Source: Choristoneura fumiferana
Lineage: Eukaryota > Arthropoda > Insecta > Lepidoptera > Tortricidae
Assembly (NCBI RefSeq): GCF_025370935.1
Contig: NC_133494.1
Location: forward strand, 18,160,394 to 18,224,393
Direction: 5' to 3'
DNA: 64,000 nt
This document shows, piece after piece, positions 19,939-32,493 of this stretch. The translations under genes were made by a program, and so were the position numbers. The notes beneath the pieces are model-generated. The model was not told where the DNA came from. It did not search any database and worked only from the letters and a program-made list of their open reading frames with translations. The first letter of the stretch is position 1. Each line of letters begins with the position of its first letter.

Positions 19939-20215
19939 ACATTTGGAATTACAATCGTTTTCACCTTCGTTCTGTCACGCGGTACTGCATTTCCACCAAT
20001 AATGTGCGAGGATGTGTCGCGAGGAATATGTTTTTTGTGATGGAGAATGCAATTGCGAACATCAGCACGGTAGACAATAGGTACGGCATTATGGTTCACA
20101 ATCCGGTAAGACCTGTAGTTTTACCGGATCGGCAAAAAGGTGTCTGATGCTTGTTAATATAGCCCAATCAGATTAGTACTCTAGAAATCGCGGAAATCGC
20201 AAATTAACTATAAGT

Positions 20216-20320
20216 CATCATTATCATCATCATATCAGCCATAGGACTTCCACTGTTGCACATAGGCCTCCTCCATAGAACTCCTGTTGCCTCGGTTGGA
20301 AGCGACTTGTGGGTAAATGG
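20216..20320 (-). mobile_element. RTE-like LINE 3' tail fragment
   Basis: CATCATTATCATCATCATAT followed by CACTGTTGCACATAGGCCTC is an inverted LINE tail. Confidence 0.6.
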
Positions 20321-20814
20321 TGCACTTTCATTTTTTTTGTTTTTTGTATTTTGTATTCTCATATTATTTTATTTCACTTTTTTTTTTTTTTGCTGTACCT
20401 ATCAATTATTTATATTTTTTGTGTCCCGAATAATTTTTTTCATTTTCATTTTTCATTTTCATAAGGGGGGGTTGCCAATATTCGCCACGCTTGGCAAGCG
20501 GGTTGGCGAGCGCAGTATAGGATGTAAAATTAGCCTAGAAGACGCTGCTGCCCATCTTCTGGTATTATCCTTCAGCCGGTTTCTACGACGCCCATGGGAA
20601 GAGAGGGGGGACAACATTCTTACGCCGGCACCCCACGGCAAACAATAAGTAAATAAAGTATATTCAAGTTAGCAGTTTTGAAAGACGTGTGCTAACCTGA
20701 ATGAAACATACATTTATCGAACGTCCAGCACTTACCAGGTATACAGGTTACCAGGTAGGCCTGAGTTTAATGTGTAGATCTATATGCGCTCTAAATAGAT
20801 TGCTCTTCATAAAT
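20321..20814. other. T-rich spacer, no gene seen
   Basis: Long T-rich tracts around 20,330-20,460 and a short G run at 20,465. The open frames here are low-complexity artefacts. Confidence 0.4.
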
Positions 20815-20956
20815 GGTCAAGGACTTTAATTCATGAGGCACCATGGAACCTTTTCAAAGGAAAAGTCCTTACGATTTTCCTTGTTAATTAATGCGATGTC
20901 ACTATGACGTTTACTGTGAAATGGTTCCATGGTGGCTCGTGGATTAAAGTCCTTAA
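20815..20956. repeat. Foldback MITE, about 140 bp
   Basis: GTCAAGGACTTTAATTCATG ...CACCATGGAACC and GGTTCCATGGTGGCTCGTGG ATTAAAGTCCTTAAC form arms of about 35 bp. Confidence 0.7.
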
Positions 20957-22489
20957 CTGTACACCCCGAGTGTACATGTAAGTATTGTGTAGTACTCGTT
21001 GTACTAGCTATTAAATTAAAAATAAATCAACCGAACTGATAAACTTTTTTTAAGTAGGTAACCGACTTCAAGAAGTTCATAAAAGTTCTCCTTTAGAATT
21101 TTTTGATTAATAATGTCGATTCTTATATTTCGTTTAACCTTTTATAGCTTTTGTCAATGTAGAATTTAATTCATAACATACTTAACAAGTTTTGGCCACA
21201 CGCAATGATTAGGATCGCACTTCCAACGTAACTGAATTTACTGATGTCATAATCGCATTAACCGTCTCTTTCTGTAAAACGGTTCAGCCGTCGCACAAAA
21301 AGAGACAGCGTATTATTGACTCCAAATACCGTCATCTTTTCCGAGACGTTACGTCGTCTATAAAAACTGGCAAAAACTTATTTCGACGTGAAAAAAACAG
21401 CTGTCACAGTCTGATATTACATTTTTCGTACAAGATAAAAATAAAAACATACCGGTTCGCCTTCTTATGAACACCATAATTCACTATCAATATTTATCAT
21501 GAAACAGACTCAGAATCGCCGACCAGTAAGGTCAGTATTAGCTCACCAAAACTAATGAAACGAAATGAGATTAGACAAAGAAACAAACGCGTTGTAATTC
21601 GGTGTGTTCTGCGGGAATTTAAAAAAAGTAGGCGCTTCCTGTTTGTACTAGCAATATATATAATTGTTTATTCATCTTTCAATTTCTTTTGCCGTGCCGT
21701 GCCTGGTTTTAGAATAAGACGGATCCATCAATTTACGAGTGAGTTGCGATTTTTAAGAGTGGGCAGCAGCGCTCCCCATTTCCACTGTACGAACTCCGGA
21801 TTTAGCTGCTTTATTATAATTTTACTAGACAATGCGAAAGACTGGGAAATCAGAAGTGAAATAGGTACCATCTTCCAAATAAGTGTTTTGAGGTAAAAAT
21901 GTGTTATTGCATCATAGGCAAAAATCTCACTCTTGCGTGTTCATATATAGAATCACACTTATTAAACTATGGGAAAGCTTATATAAAAATATAGGTATCA
22001 GTTAATGGATATTTTTATCTCTTTCTGTTTTTATCTCGGAAAATTGAAGTGTTAGCGAGGGATAGCGATAAGATAATTAATTCTTCAATAATAAATGATA
22101 AAGATAAGATAATTCTGCTTTTAAATACCATCAGTAGACCCACTTGCTCGTTCGCCATCCAGTCGAATAAAAAATGCACTTCGATACAATGCAGTAATAA
22201 ATTTATTTATTTTTATAATAATATTTTAGTCATAGAATTATGGTTAATAGAATTATTTTTCCAAACACCATTTATTCAAAAGATAATAATATACATTACC
22301 AACTCTTTTTTTTAATGCTCACATTATTCCGGTAGTGATTGAATCAGATAAAAATTAAAATAGAGTGAAATTGGGAGGAAACCGAAATCGCAGACACGGT
22401 TGCCAAGTCGGTGAGATATATTAATCAAAGGCGAAAGACGACGGCGTAATCACGTCACGACATTCCCCGACATGCTGAAAACTATTATC
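20957..22489. other. Intergenic: no gene seen, one repeat scrap
   Basis: AT-rich. 22,131-22,172 is the tail end of a family G repeat (GACCCACTTGCTCGTTCGCC ...GAATAAAAAA). The open frame at 21,555-21,896 shows no recognisable domain. Confidence 0.45.
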
Positions 22490-23274
22490 AAAAAAACCGG
22501 CCAAGAGCGTGTCAGACACGCCCAAAACAGGGTTCCGTAGACAGTACGAAAAAATTAAGTAATATTTTTCTAAGAATTTCGTATTTTATACGGAATAAGT
22601 CAAGTCAAGTCAAAATATCTTTATTTAATTTAGGCTATAACAAGCACTTATGAATGTACAAAAAAAAACTACCACCGGTTCGGAAAAACCTCTGTTGAGA
22701 AGAATCCGGCAAGAATCTGCACGAGGTATATTTTTCAATCTTCCAAGTTTAGGTATATTTTATACCTTAGGCTGCTATTTACTCTTAAACTATTAATAAT
22801 TCTCAAGCAAACTTAGCCGCTATAGTTTTCCTTATAACTTTGATATACTTACTACCATCCTGAATTTTTAATAATTTTTCTATCTACCGGTTTAGATTTT
22901 AGAGGGACGCTCCATTTTAATGAAAATTTAAATTTAAAGTTAAATATTTCGCAAACAAATCACTAAATCAAAAAATCGTCTGTGCTAACCCCTAATGGTT
23001 TTAGAAGACCTATCCAACGATATGCCTTTAGGGTTGGATGAGAAAAAAAAAACATCCCCACTTTACGTCTATGGGAGGTACCCTAAAAAATATATTATTT
23101 TTTATTTTTTTATTGTACTATTTTGTCGGCATAGTTTACATATATATGGGTGCAAAATTACAGCTTTCTAACATTGATAGTCCCCGAGCAAAGCCGCGGA
23201 CGGACAGACAGACAGACATGGCGAAACTATAAGGGTTCCGTTTTTGCCATTTTGGCTCCGGAACCCTAAAAAAA
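22490..23274 (+). mobile_element. Family M (GTCY) repeat with nested LINE tail
   Basis: The termini AAAACCGGCCAAGAGCGTG and TTTGGCTCCGGAACCCTAA are intact. GGACGGACAGACAGACAGAC is the GTCY run in reverse. At 22,597-22,731 the repeat is interrupted by an inverted (TTTGAC)n LINE end. The related copy at 36.35 kb is continuous across that point, confirming a nested insertion. Confidence 0.75.
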
Positions 23275-23392
23275 AGTAATTAATAAAAATATAATTATAT
23301 TGTGATAAAAAAAATACAAGCGTTTTTGCTGACGGTAGTTAGGTACTTTTTGTTGACTGTACTTGCATTGTCTTCCAACTTACATAATACCT

Positions 23393-23686
23393 CATCCCAG
23401 CCTATATACGTCCCACTGCAGGGCACAGGCCTCCCCTCAGAATGAGAGGGCTTGGGTAGTTCCCACGCGGGCCTAGTGCGGATTGAGAACTTCACACACA
23501 CCATTGAATTGCTTCGCAGGTTTGTGCAGGTTTCCTCACGATGTTTTCCTTCACCGTAAAGCTTGTGGTAAATTTCAAATGTAATTCCGCACATGAATTT
23601 CGCAAAACTCAGAGGTGCGAGCCGGGGTTTGAACCCACGATCCTCTGCTTGAGAGGCCATAGGTCAAACCACTCTGCCACCACGGC
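23393..23686 (-). mobile_element. tRNA-derived SINE (family S), near full length
   Basis: Reverse orientation: CATCCCAGCCTATATACGTC (tail) to GGTTTGAACCCACGATCCTC (B-box complement) and GCCACCACGGCT (5' end). Body identical in layout to 10,208-10,509. Confidence 0.8.
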
Positions 23687-24012
23687 TTTTTTTTAAACCA
23701 CCACGGCTCATGGTCTCTAATCCATTATAATAACCTGTTTTCAGTTTTTTTTCCCGTTCATTCACTTTTACTTAAATTAATCAGTAAGTGGTGGCAGCTT
23801 TATTGGTTTAAGTATACCAAATTTCAAGTCAATCCCAATGCAATTGACCCCATCTCACCTAATGAGAAGTGCAGATGAGACCATAGGTGTATCTCACTGG
23901 TTCCAGTAACAGCCTATTCACTTTAGCATTGAAGATCAATATAGGTTTTTTTTACCCAGAAATACAGACGATGGGAGCGAATTCCATTCTTTAGCAGTTC
24001 ATATTTTGAAAG

Positions 24013-24235
24013 ACTAGCTGTTGCCCGCGACTCCAGAATTCGTTTATCGCTATCCCGCGGGAACTATGCAATTTTCCGGGATAAAAACTCACCTATGTCC
24101 TTCCCCGGGATTAAAACTATCTGTTTACCAAATTTCATCTAAATTGGTTTGGTTCAGCGGTTTAGACTTACAAACGTTGATGATAGTGTTTTTGATATTT
24201 AATTACCTACACACACATACTCCATAGTTCCACCC
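24013..24235 (-). mobile_element. Family L-like repeat
   Basis: Opens ACTAGCTGTTGCCCGCGACT, with TATCCCGCGGGAACTATGCA and AAATTTCATCTAAATTGGTT. A diverged member of the CCCGCGG-ended repeats. Confidence 0.55.
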
Positions 24236-24273
24236 TGGTACCTGAATCAGTTTGTTTGAATGTACACCCAAAG

Positions 24274-24368
24274 CCAGGGTTCCCAAACTTTTACCCGAAT
24301 TTCTGGGGTAACAGGAGCCGCACGCGGCGCCTTGGGTACACGCCGCGGCGCACAGTTTGGGAAACCCA
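24274..24368. repeat. Short hAT-like MITE
   Basis: CAGGGTTCCCAAACT at left and AGTTTGGGAAACCC at right form inverted ends resembling hAT-superfamily termini. I could not settle an 8-bp target duplication. Confidence 0.35.
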
Positions 24369-24546
24369 GCCTTGTTCTAAGAGGCTTGTGACCACTTGTG
24401 GCTAAAGTGGAGATAGACTGGCCATTGAAAGCTGTCCACGAGAAACCGCAGCCAATAAAAAAAAAACAGGCTGACAACACTTGCTGTACACTGATTAAAC
24501 GATGTTGATACTGAGAAATTATTTAAATTTTCCGGATATGAAATTA

Positions 24547-24823
24547 AGATTGGTTTTGGAGTCTTTTTGTATTTTTTATTTCAACACCAAATTTTGTTAC
24601 TTTTACGGTCATCCCGTAAAACCCATATCGAAAATACAAACTGAAACTTAGATGCACAGAAAACCAGAAAAATAGACCAGCGCTGGGAATCGAATCCAAT
24701 CCAGTGGTGGTGTAACGGTATAGCACGCGGCACGGAATGCCGAGGACCTGGGTTCGATTCCCAGCGCTGGTATATTTTTCTGGTTTTTCTGTGCATCTAT
24801 GTTTCAGTTTGTATTTTCGATAT
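24547..24823 (-). mobile_element. Foldback SINE with tRNA-like loop, copy 2 (loop inverted)
   Basis: The tail (ATTGGTTTTGGAGTC..., 24,547-24,620) shows the element lies on the minus strand. The hairpin arms are about 24,625-24,694 and 24,753-24,823, roughly 70 bp. The arms reach into the T-arm: the left arm contains CCAGCGCTGGGAATCGAA, the reverse complement of the T-arm/acceptor side of the core. The core, 24,701-24,770, has TGGTGTAACGGTATAGCACG, then T-arm CTGGGTTCGATTCCCAG and acceptor CGCTGG. It reads on the plus strand, opposite to the tail, whereas in the 1.2 and 63.4 kb copies core and tail agree. Flanking duplications are too decayed to call. Confidence 0.8.
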
Positions 24824-25713
24824 AGATATTTAATTATACTTGGGAATCTTCAAGCTGCATCAAAATTCATGTAGTAATGTGTGAAAGTTGATGATGCACT
24901 TTAGGCTTCCCTTGGTAAATTTTATGACCTTTGTCAGTGCGCATTTACGTAAAGTCCAGACGCATCAATTTTTGGACCATTTCGACCAGATTGGCATTGA
25001 ATATAATCTTCTAACATTTTAATTCCAACATAATCTTATAGCATTTGCATTTTTAGGATGCTAGGAGGTTGAATTACCCAAAAAATAATTTATTTATTTC
25101 TTATAGCAGAAGTATCAAAATTATCTACGAGTAATCCGGGCTAGAATGACAATATGACAATTTTGACAGTCTCAAAAATGATACCTGATTAAAGTTTCGT
25201 AAAATGCGTGGACAGCTTTCGCCAGCCAAAGTCTAGTAAAGATGTGTCGGCTACTCACTCGCAATCTCCTGCCTTCTCTATCACAGTGAAACGCTACGGC
25301 GACCGGCTTTGCCCACGCCGCCACATAACCGCAATGTAGTCTGTCTCAAGTCTGCTGAATCGTGTGTGGGGGCACATCGCTGCTGTGGGGCCCGGCAATC
25401 CTGTTGGAGAAGTTGAATAATATTATTATAATAAACCTATGACATTTTGTAGGCCATGTGGCAAAATATACAGTTGTACGTATGTTTGACAAATAAACTT
25501 TCTTATTTTTAATAAAAGCCAAAATGTTCTGAAAGTCATGGAGCTGAAACCAACATGAAGAGTCCTTTGGTACCATTAAAATACCTCTATAAATGAGATG
25601 GCAAGACTTAGTAAGTTACATAAGTACAACTAGTATCACTATTTAGCTTTCATAATGAAACTAATTTCGCCAGTAGCTGCCGATAGGCAAATTTGCCCGT
25701 TCTATTTAGTCCA
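24824..25713. other. Intergenic: nothing recognised
   Basis: Mixed-composition sequence without gene or clear repeat family. Confidence 0.4.
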
Positions 25714-25788
25714 GAGACGCTCGCGATCGCACTCAAGTGACAGATTTAGTAAGGGAAATCTGTCATTTGATTGCGACCGCGAGCGCCA
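25714..25788. repeat. Short foldback, 75 bp
   Basis: GACGCTCGCGATCGCACTCA at left and CATTTGATTGCGACCGCGAG at right, with AGATTT/AAATCT at the inner ends. A related sequence is near 51,765-51,840. Confidence 0.6.
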
Positions 25789-26084
25789 GAAACATTAGGC
25801 AATACGGCCTCAGGATAGAGCAAAGAAACTATTCAAGTTTGAAAACTAACAAACTAGATGGCGTTATCCCGTCACACAAAAGGTCAGTATAGACACGCAG
25901 AACAGATGACCTGTTAAATAGGTCGTAGTTATTTCAGCCCGTGCGTGGCTACCGTATCGATTCAACGAAATACTCTAAGGTCACGCGTGGTAGGGTTACT
26001 ATTTCCATAGAACTATGTGAAGAACTTATTTATTTACAAAGAGATGTAACAAAAATTTACCGTGTTTCAAGTAGTAAGTTGTTT

Positions 26085-26399
26085 ATTTTTTATTACCCGA
26101 CTGCGAAGATGTGTTTGACGCGTATGTATGTATGTGTGTCTATTCCTATGTCCTCTCGTAACTACTCAACGGCTGAACCGATTTTGATAAATGATACGTC
26201 ATTGGATTCGTCTTAATGACGCAAGTGACACTGAGTACATGAAATTCTTGAAAAATCAAAATGTTTTTTAATCAAACCTATCGAGTGGGGTATCAAATGA
26301 AAGTTAATAATTAGCCCATTCTAAATATATAGGTTATAATCGTTTTAATATACCATTTTCACAGAAAAGTGTGAAATAAAGCAATTAATTTAAAAAGTC
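26085..26399 (+). mobile_element. Probable LINE 3' fragment
   Basis: TTATTACCCGACTGCGAAGA and CAACGGCTGAACCGATTTTG are phrases I associate with widespread lepidopteran LINE 3' regions. No open frame. Confidence 0.35.
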
Positions 26400-26640
26400 A
26401 AAACCCGACTGCCTTAAAAATACTAAAAAGAAAAAAACAAGTCTAGTGGGCTAGAACTTCGTTAAATACTCGTAGCTAACTTAAAGTTCAACAGTGATCC
26501 CATTTAAATCGTGACGCTCAAAAATTCTTACCAAATGGGTCCCGACTGTTGAACTTTAAGTTAGCTACTTAACAGAGTTCTATCCCACTAACTAGGCTTG
26601 TTTTCTTCTTTTTAGTATTTTTTAAGGCAGTCAGGTTTTT
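26400..26640. repeat. Foldback MITE, about 240 bp
   Basis: The outer ends AAAACCCGACTGCCTTAAAA and TTTTTAAGGCAGTCAGGTTT are inverted. The arms continue through CTAGTGGGCTAGAAC/GTTCTATCCCACTAACTAG and TAACTTAAAGTTCAACAGT/ACTGTTGAACTTTAAGTTA. They account for most of the element. Confidence 0.8.
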
Positions 26641-27086
26641 GATTTTTTAAATTTATCGTTTTTTGTTGTTGTGATGTTAATAATTTTATTTATAACTAAA
26701 AGCCGTTGGATATGCAGGTAAATACTTGTTGTAAAACGTAAAATGGTTCCAACGGAAGACCAGCGCCGGACGCAAGCCGACATCATGCTGAGCTCATCAA
26801 CCACAAATCGCAAATGTTACCTAACCACACACGAATTTAACGGTAGGATTGGACGTCAGAAGTTTTTGTGGCCAGTATTTTTTGTTAATTAAGAGCTGAA
26901 CGAGGCGTGGAAGAGGCATTATTCAGTTTATAGCTTTAATCTTATAGTTTGAAAATTGCAGCTAATAGTTTACTTTAAGAGAAGTCTCTTCGTTCCATTC
27001 TCCAAACAAACGTAGTCCCGGTCTCATTTGAAAACTAGGCAACAGAAATAGATGAAATTTCGTAAGTATGGACTAGACGTAATTAT
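26641..27086. other. Intergenic: LINE-tail scrap, otherwise nothing
   Basis: GAAGACCAGCGCCGGACGC near 26,756 resembles the 7.25 kb LINE end. No gene signal. Confidence 0.35.
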
Positions 27087-27236
27087 CTATGCCTGTGGTT
27101 TTTAGATTTTCATATAAATGTTTAATATCAGAATTACAGGAGCTCAAAAGTCGATAAAAAAAGATGTCCACTTTGCACGAGAATTACAGACTAATAAAGC
27201 ATTTTTCAAAAATCTAAAAAAAACCACAGGCATAGA
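27087..27236. repeat. Foldback MITE, about 150 bp
   Basis: CTATGCCTGTGGTTTTTAGA and TCTAAAAAAAACCACAGGCATAG are the inverted ends; the interior is not strongly paired. Confidence 0.7.
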
Positions 27237-28224
27237 AAATGTAATGAATATCTTGATTGTAAATATCATTGATTTCTGTGCTATACTTTTCGTATAATAT
27301 GAGGACAACGAAACCCAAAATTCAACCGCCCAAATCTTGAAAATCCTACAGCTATCTCGATATAAATTACGTACTTCGTTGTGGAAGGCATGGGGGGGGG
27401 AGGGACGGCTGCGAGCGCTTATGTCACGAGCGATAAAGACAGCAATATCCCAAACGAATACCTACCGCGGCCGCGCGGCCGGCAGGGAAACATTTCTTAA
27501 ACTTTTTTTTATATAAAACTTTCGTATTTTTTATTTGTTTATTTAGTTTTGCATATGCTGAATTTAACTAGAGTGCAATCTGATCCAGTTCACAATGTAC
27601 CTAATGCTTCCCATTCATCAACGCCGCCCGTGGATACCTACAGCATTATTAGGACTGCGGGTGCGTTGGCGGCCTTGCATGAGTCAAAACTTGACCAAAG
27701 TTCAGGAGAAGAGGGAAAAAAGTCTAAAATTTAATTTGAAATATTAATTTATATACTACGGAACCGTCTCCACGCAAGTTCGACTCACACTTGTCCAGCT
27801 TTTTGTGTGAGTAGAACTCATTATTTTTTTGGTGGTAACGCCTAAAATATTACGTAGGTACTCCCTGGAAACTCAAGTGTCTACCATATTCAAAAAATAC
27901 AGCCAGTCTTGTGATAAATGGACCACCAGCTTGCTGAGTCATTAAATAGGGTCTTCCGTTGCATCCTTTCTTACGGCCTAAAAAGGCTAAACTCACCGCG
28001 AAGTCATTCTTAACAATGCTCCAAAAATATCTGGACTACGTAGGAACGCGTATTTATTTGCTAGTCCTAAGTACACAGTTCTGCCCACGAACTAATAAAA
28101 TTTGCAACAATACAGCCAGTAAATGCCCGCTGCTAAATAATTATACACTTCACGTTTTCGCTCTGCAATGAACTAGGTCATAACGTTTTTGTAAGTTCAG
28201 TCATAGGGCTAGAATTGGGAACTT

Positions 28225-28375
28225 ACACACACCATTGAATTGCTAATCAAAGTACGTTCCACTTCACTTTGGTATCCTTCACCGTAAAGCTCGTGATAAA
28301 TTGCAGATGCAAGTCGGAACCCACGTTTTTCTGCTTGAGGGACCTTTGAAACCGCAGATCACGTACTGCATTTTA
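28225..28375 (-). mobile_element. SINE remnant (family S), rearranged
   Basis: ACACACCATTGAATTGCT and CCTTCACCGTAAAGCTCGTG (inverse SINE body) remain, joined abruptly. The homologous position in copy B (56,367-56,600) keeps more of the SINE plus about 650 bp of extra sequence to its left. Confidence 0.55.
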
Positions 28376-28459
28376 CAAATATGGTAATATACAAAAAATT
28401 ATGATCAATACGGACATGACTGTATGGACCAAATTTCTTTGCCCTTCTAAGTAAGAACA

Positions 28460-28998
28460 AAAAAACCGGCCAAGTGCGAGTCGGATTCGCGCACGAAGGG
28501 TTCGGTACCATTATCTAAGTATACAACATTAGACATTAGCAAAAAACACGTTTGTTGTATGGGAGCCCCCCTAAAATATTTATTTTATTTTTATTTAGTT
28601 GTTTTTTTTTAAAGTAAATATACGACTTAATCTTCTATGAATATTTTAAGCGCCTACCTGTTGCCGTTATTAATATCGAGCAAAAAATGACAAAAAATCA
28701 CTTTCGTTGTATGGAAGCACCCTTGAATATTTATTTTATTCTGTTTTTAGTATTTGTTGTTCAGCGGCACCAGAAATACTTATTCATCTTAACAAGCCTA
28801 TGTTAAAACAAATGCTTCAGTCGTCTAACAAACGAATTTTATTTTACGTTTTAATAAGTTAATCTGTGAAAATCTCAGTGTCTAACTATAACGACTCAAG
28901 AGATATAGCCTTGTGGCAGACGGACGTATAGACAGACAGACAGCGGATAATAGGTAATAGGGTTCCGTTGGCTCCCTTTGGGTACAGAACCCTAAAAA
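28460..28998 (+). mobile_element. CCGGCCAAGTGCGAG repeat, family M relative
   Basis: Start AAAAACCGGCCAAGTGCGAG TCGGATTCGCGCACG, end TTTGGGTACAGAACCCTAAA. A short ACAGACAGACAG run precedes the end. Same end-structure as family M but a different interior. Duplicate at 56,688-57,144. Confidence 0.7.
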
Positions 28999-30114
28999 CT
29001 ACAGTACAGCTAGAATATTATGTTAATGTCAGTCGGGACTGGGGGTGTGTAAAGAACGATTTGCGAATTTTCATTTCTCATAACACAAATTAAAATTTCA
29101 ATCTGTCGAAATATTGAGAACGTATAAAAACAATATGCATTAAACAAATTGCCGAATTTCTCAAATCATATTATGTTATTTCTGTATAATAGTCATGCAG
29201 CATAATTAATCAAAGTTCATAATAAACAATTTTTACACAAACATGGAGGATAATGATCGAAAAGTTTAAGACACCTGGCAAAAATCCAACAGCAAAGTTC
29301 ATTGTGAAGCAATTTTATCCGGACTGATATAAAAAAAATACCTAACATCTAAATCTTCTGAACCTAACCTATCCGAGTCGCTTCTGCTCCGAACCGTCTT
29401 GCTTCGCTCGCTTGCACAAATTTATTTTTTTTTTTTTGCATTTGGCACGCATGATGTTATACCGTCTAATCATATAGAAATGTTGTTATAGATTTTATTA
29501 ATTATATGATTAACCGAATATTCTAAATGAAATTATTGAATATAAGCATTATATCAATTGTTATGACTAATGAATGTTATATTATTTAAAGCTTATGCTC
29601 GGTAATAATATGAAATGCGTTTTTATGTTAAATGAATATTATGATTATTGAACGTAGTAAAATGAAATTATGCTAAAAGTTTGTATGACGATTGAATGGC
29701 ACCCAGGGACTGGTCGGTTTTCTTCGTTTTCCCTCAAGATTCAAATGACCAAGAAAAAGAATACCGATCTTGTGTCGAATGCCATTAGCAAACTAGTATA
29801 AGTGTAGTCACATAGGTGTGAGTAAGATAACCGTACATTTTAATCCTATTTTAATCTATGTTACTTTGAAACTCTTAATGGCTCTCGCTCTCGCTCCATG
29901 TTGACGTCAAAGTGACTTAAACACGTCACTTACCAAGTTAATTAAGCCGTATAAAACAGCCGGGCCCTGATTGGTTTAACCCACAATCGCTCGTAAAAAC
30001 TTAGCCAATCAACGCCCAGATTAAAACGATTCTTTGACGGATATCTTGAAAAAAGTTTGGTATTGAGCCAGTTACAAGAAGCGATCGCCAAAGGGGACTA
30101 CAGGCCCTGTTAGA
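28999..30114. other. Duplicated block: no gene seen
   Basis: AT-rich. CTTGCTTCGCTCGCTTGC (29,398) is a small GC patch of a type also seen at 39.7 kb. 29,690-30,110 contains repeat-like phrases but no coding signal. Confidence 0.4.
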
Positions 30115-30345
30115 AGAGTAAAATTCGATCTTCGTATCTTGGCGTACAGTCACCAGCATTTATATCTGCCACAGCCGCTGCGGGACCTGTAAAAATATCT
30201 GACACGTCCTTCCCGTCCTAGAAATAGTCATATCAGATATTTATGCACGCTTGTTTTGTCAGATATTGGTGCTGGTGACTACTATTGACGCTTATATTAT
30301 TTAATACGAGAGTGAGAAGCACGTTACGATACGAAATTCGATTTT
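30115..30345. repeat. Nested MITEs
   Basis: The inner element, 30,147-30,281, has inverted ends AGTCACCAGCA / TGCTGGTGACT. It interrupts an F1-type repeat whose halves (AATTCGATCTTCGTATCTTG and ATACGAGAGTGAGAAGC...) lie on each side. The duplicate is at 58,200-58,425. Confidence 0.65.
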
Positions 30346-30377
30346 CGAAAAAGAGGGGTGCTATAAGTTTGACCGCT

Positions 30378-30528
<151 letters not shown>

Positions 30529-30599
30529 CTGTCTGTGGTACCGTAGCTCTTAAATGGGTGGACCGATTTGAATGCGGTTTTTTTATTAGAAATCAGGTT

Positions 30600-30945
30600 T
30601 TATATCCTACTAATATTATAAATGCTAAAGTTTGTATATGTGTGTTTGTGTGTATGTTTGTTACTCCTTCACGCTGTTTGTTACTCCTGGTGTGTACGTA
30701 GCTGGTCGTTTGGAATAACACATAGACTACTTTTATCCCGATATTCCCACGGGATAAGGATAAAATCTCGAAATTTCAACCATTGGGCTTAGAGTCATGA
30801 AGTTTTTGGCACGGGTGTGTTATATACAACGTTAATGTATTTTTTGGGAATTCCCACGGGAATGACTAGATCCCAGAATTTCAATACAACTGTTGGTTTT
30901 AATGGTTTACGCGTGCGAAACCGCGGGTAGAAGCTAGTAGGTAAT
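30600..30945 (+). mobile_element. Family L repeat
   Basis: CTACTAATATTATAAATGCT, ATATTCCCACGGGATAAGGA, GGAATTCCCACGGGAATG and GCGTGCGAAACCGCGGGTAG in order. In copy B its first part is missing and (GT)n joins directly to its middle (58,499-58,705). Confidence 0.7.
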
Positions 30946-31269
30946 CTATAAAATGAAAAACAACAGAGAAACAGGGAACAAAGTCCGAACTAATCTTTTT
31001 TTAAAAGATAAGACGCAACTTTGAGATCAACCCTCTGCATTAATTAATGCGGCCATTATAAAAAGTTGTTGAAGTATCCAGGGAAAGGACTTCGAGACTT
31101 GGCGACTTTTAAGTTGAGAATTTATCCACTTATAGTTCTTCGTTCATCCTAGTTCTAAAGCTATTTGAATTTTAAATAACTTCTTCACACTTATTATAGA
31201 AATCAATGCATGAGAAATAAAAAGGAACATTTTATTTGCACTGTTTCTAATTAGTCCTCTCGCAATCGA

Positions 31270-31395
31270 ACTGAACTTGTTCATGCAACCCGTTTTAACC
31301 TCGACTTAACTATTCACGCTCGCCTGTGGCTCGGGTGGATATAAGCGCCTCGGTTAAAATGGCACGTTTAATGCACTTGTTGTACAGTCTACTAT
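31270..31395. repeat. Foldback-type repeat, as at 3.64 kb
   Basis: TTCATGCAACCCGTTTTAAC and GTTAAAATGGCACGTTTAAT flank CTCGGGTGGATATAAGCG. Duplicate at 59,040-59,165. Confidence 0.45.
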
Positions 31396-32329
31396 TTTAG
31401 ACTAAGTTTGGTCTAGCGAGTCATATTACAGCTCACGCTAGAAAGTAAGCTTTTTCTTTTCTCTTATTCTTGAGTTTTTTTCGGTAGGTATTTATGTGCA
31501 AAATTACATTTCAAAATGATTTTCTAGTCCTTCAAATTTAGTTTCATTTACTGCCCGAATCCCATTTATTTGTCTTACAATTTATACCTATTTATATTGG
31601 ACCCTGACCGTCTAAATCTTACCTTTCAACTTATACAATTTCATTGCCACATAGTCAGTGTGGCCTCTCCGTCATTATTATAAAACAGGGACCAGACAAT
31701 GTTAGCCAATGGCTTTTCCCCCTACCCATCTTAATCAGAATAGATTGATGAACAACCAATGATTCTTCATTTTTAGATGATAGGCTCTCAAATTTTACGC
31801 TTCGTTGATGATATTGGATGATTCTAACAACCGATGACTAATAATCTAATTTGTGTTTGATTGATTGCCTTCACCGAGTTCATTTTGGACGATTATCTTG
31901 GGTTTCCTTCATGCTGACTTATATTTATCTAATAATAAGATGCTTAAGTTTTTATGAGCTGCTTTGAAATTCAGGATTCATTATAGAGTGTTTTTTCACC
32001 ATAATGTAATAAACGACCGGTATTGACGGACTTTTGGATATTTATCATTCAAGGGACGAAATAAAAAGTTTAATTTGGAAAATCTTAATCTTGGCTAAGC
32101 ACTCTTCCTAAAATTGATGGAATTTATTTTTTATTTCACCCATCGCCTAAAGAAATTAACAAGGGATGTTTTTTTGTAGACAACTAAAACTGTATTGTGT
32201 AGATGCGTTCAAATGGTTTGATGGTTTTTGAAAATCAGCTCCTAAGGCACTCCTTTAAAAAAGTACTGCGATATTATCCCTTACTTCACTAAGTAGGGGG
32301 TAAGTAAGAGGATATTGTAAACGTTGCCT

Positions 32330-32445
32330 GGAAGAGATCACTCTGAAGCGATAAGGCCGCCTCTGTGTATATACCTGTTTTTCTGTACTGCTTGCTATGT
32401 GTCGGTGTGCAATAAAGAGTTATTGTATTGTATTGTATTGTAAAT
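32330..32445 (+). mobile_element. LINE-like 3' end with (TATTG)n tail
   Basis: TGTGCAATAAAGAGTTATTG followed by TATTG repeats. The duplicate (60,095-60,210) has one more repeat unit. Confidence 0.5.
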
Positions 32446-32493
32446 TGTTATCGCAGTACTTTTGAAGACGAAGGGAAGAGTCAATTTTCATTT

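Noticed and set aside
19913..19942. Upstream in-frame ATG at 19,942 as Shaw start
   Set aside because: The added residues are encoded by a pyrimidine tract and splice acceptor; the family start MNL-x-NMD lies at 19,912.
19692..20147. Overlapping open frames on both strands around Shaw exon 1
   Set aside because: They are GC-rich shadows of the T1 exon; only the frame MNLLNMD... is conserved.
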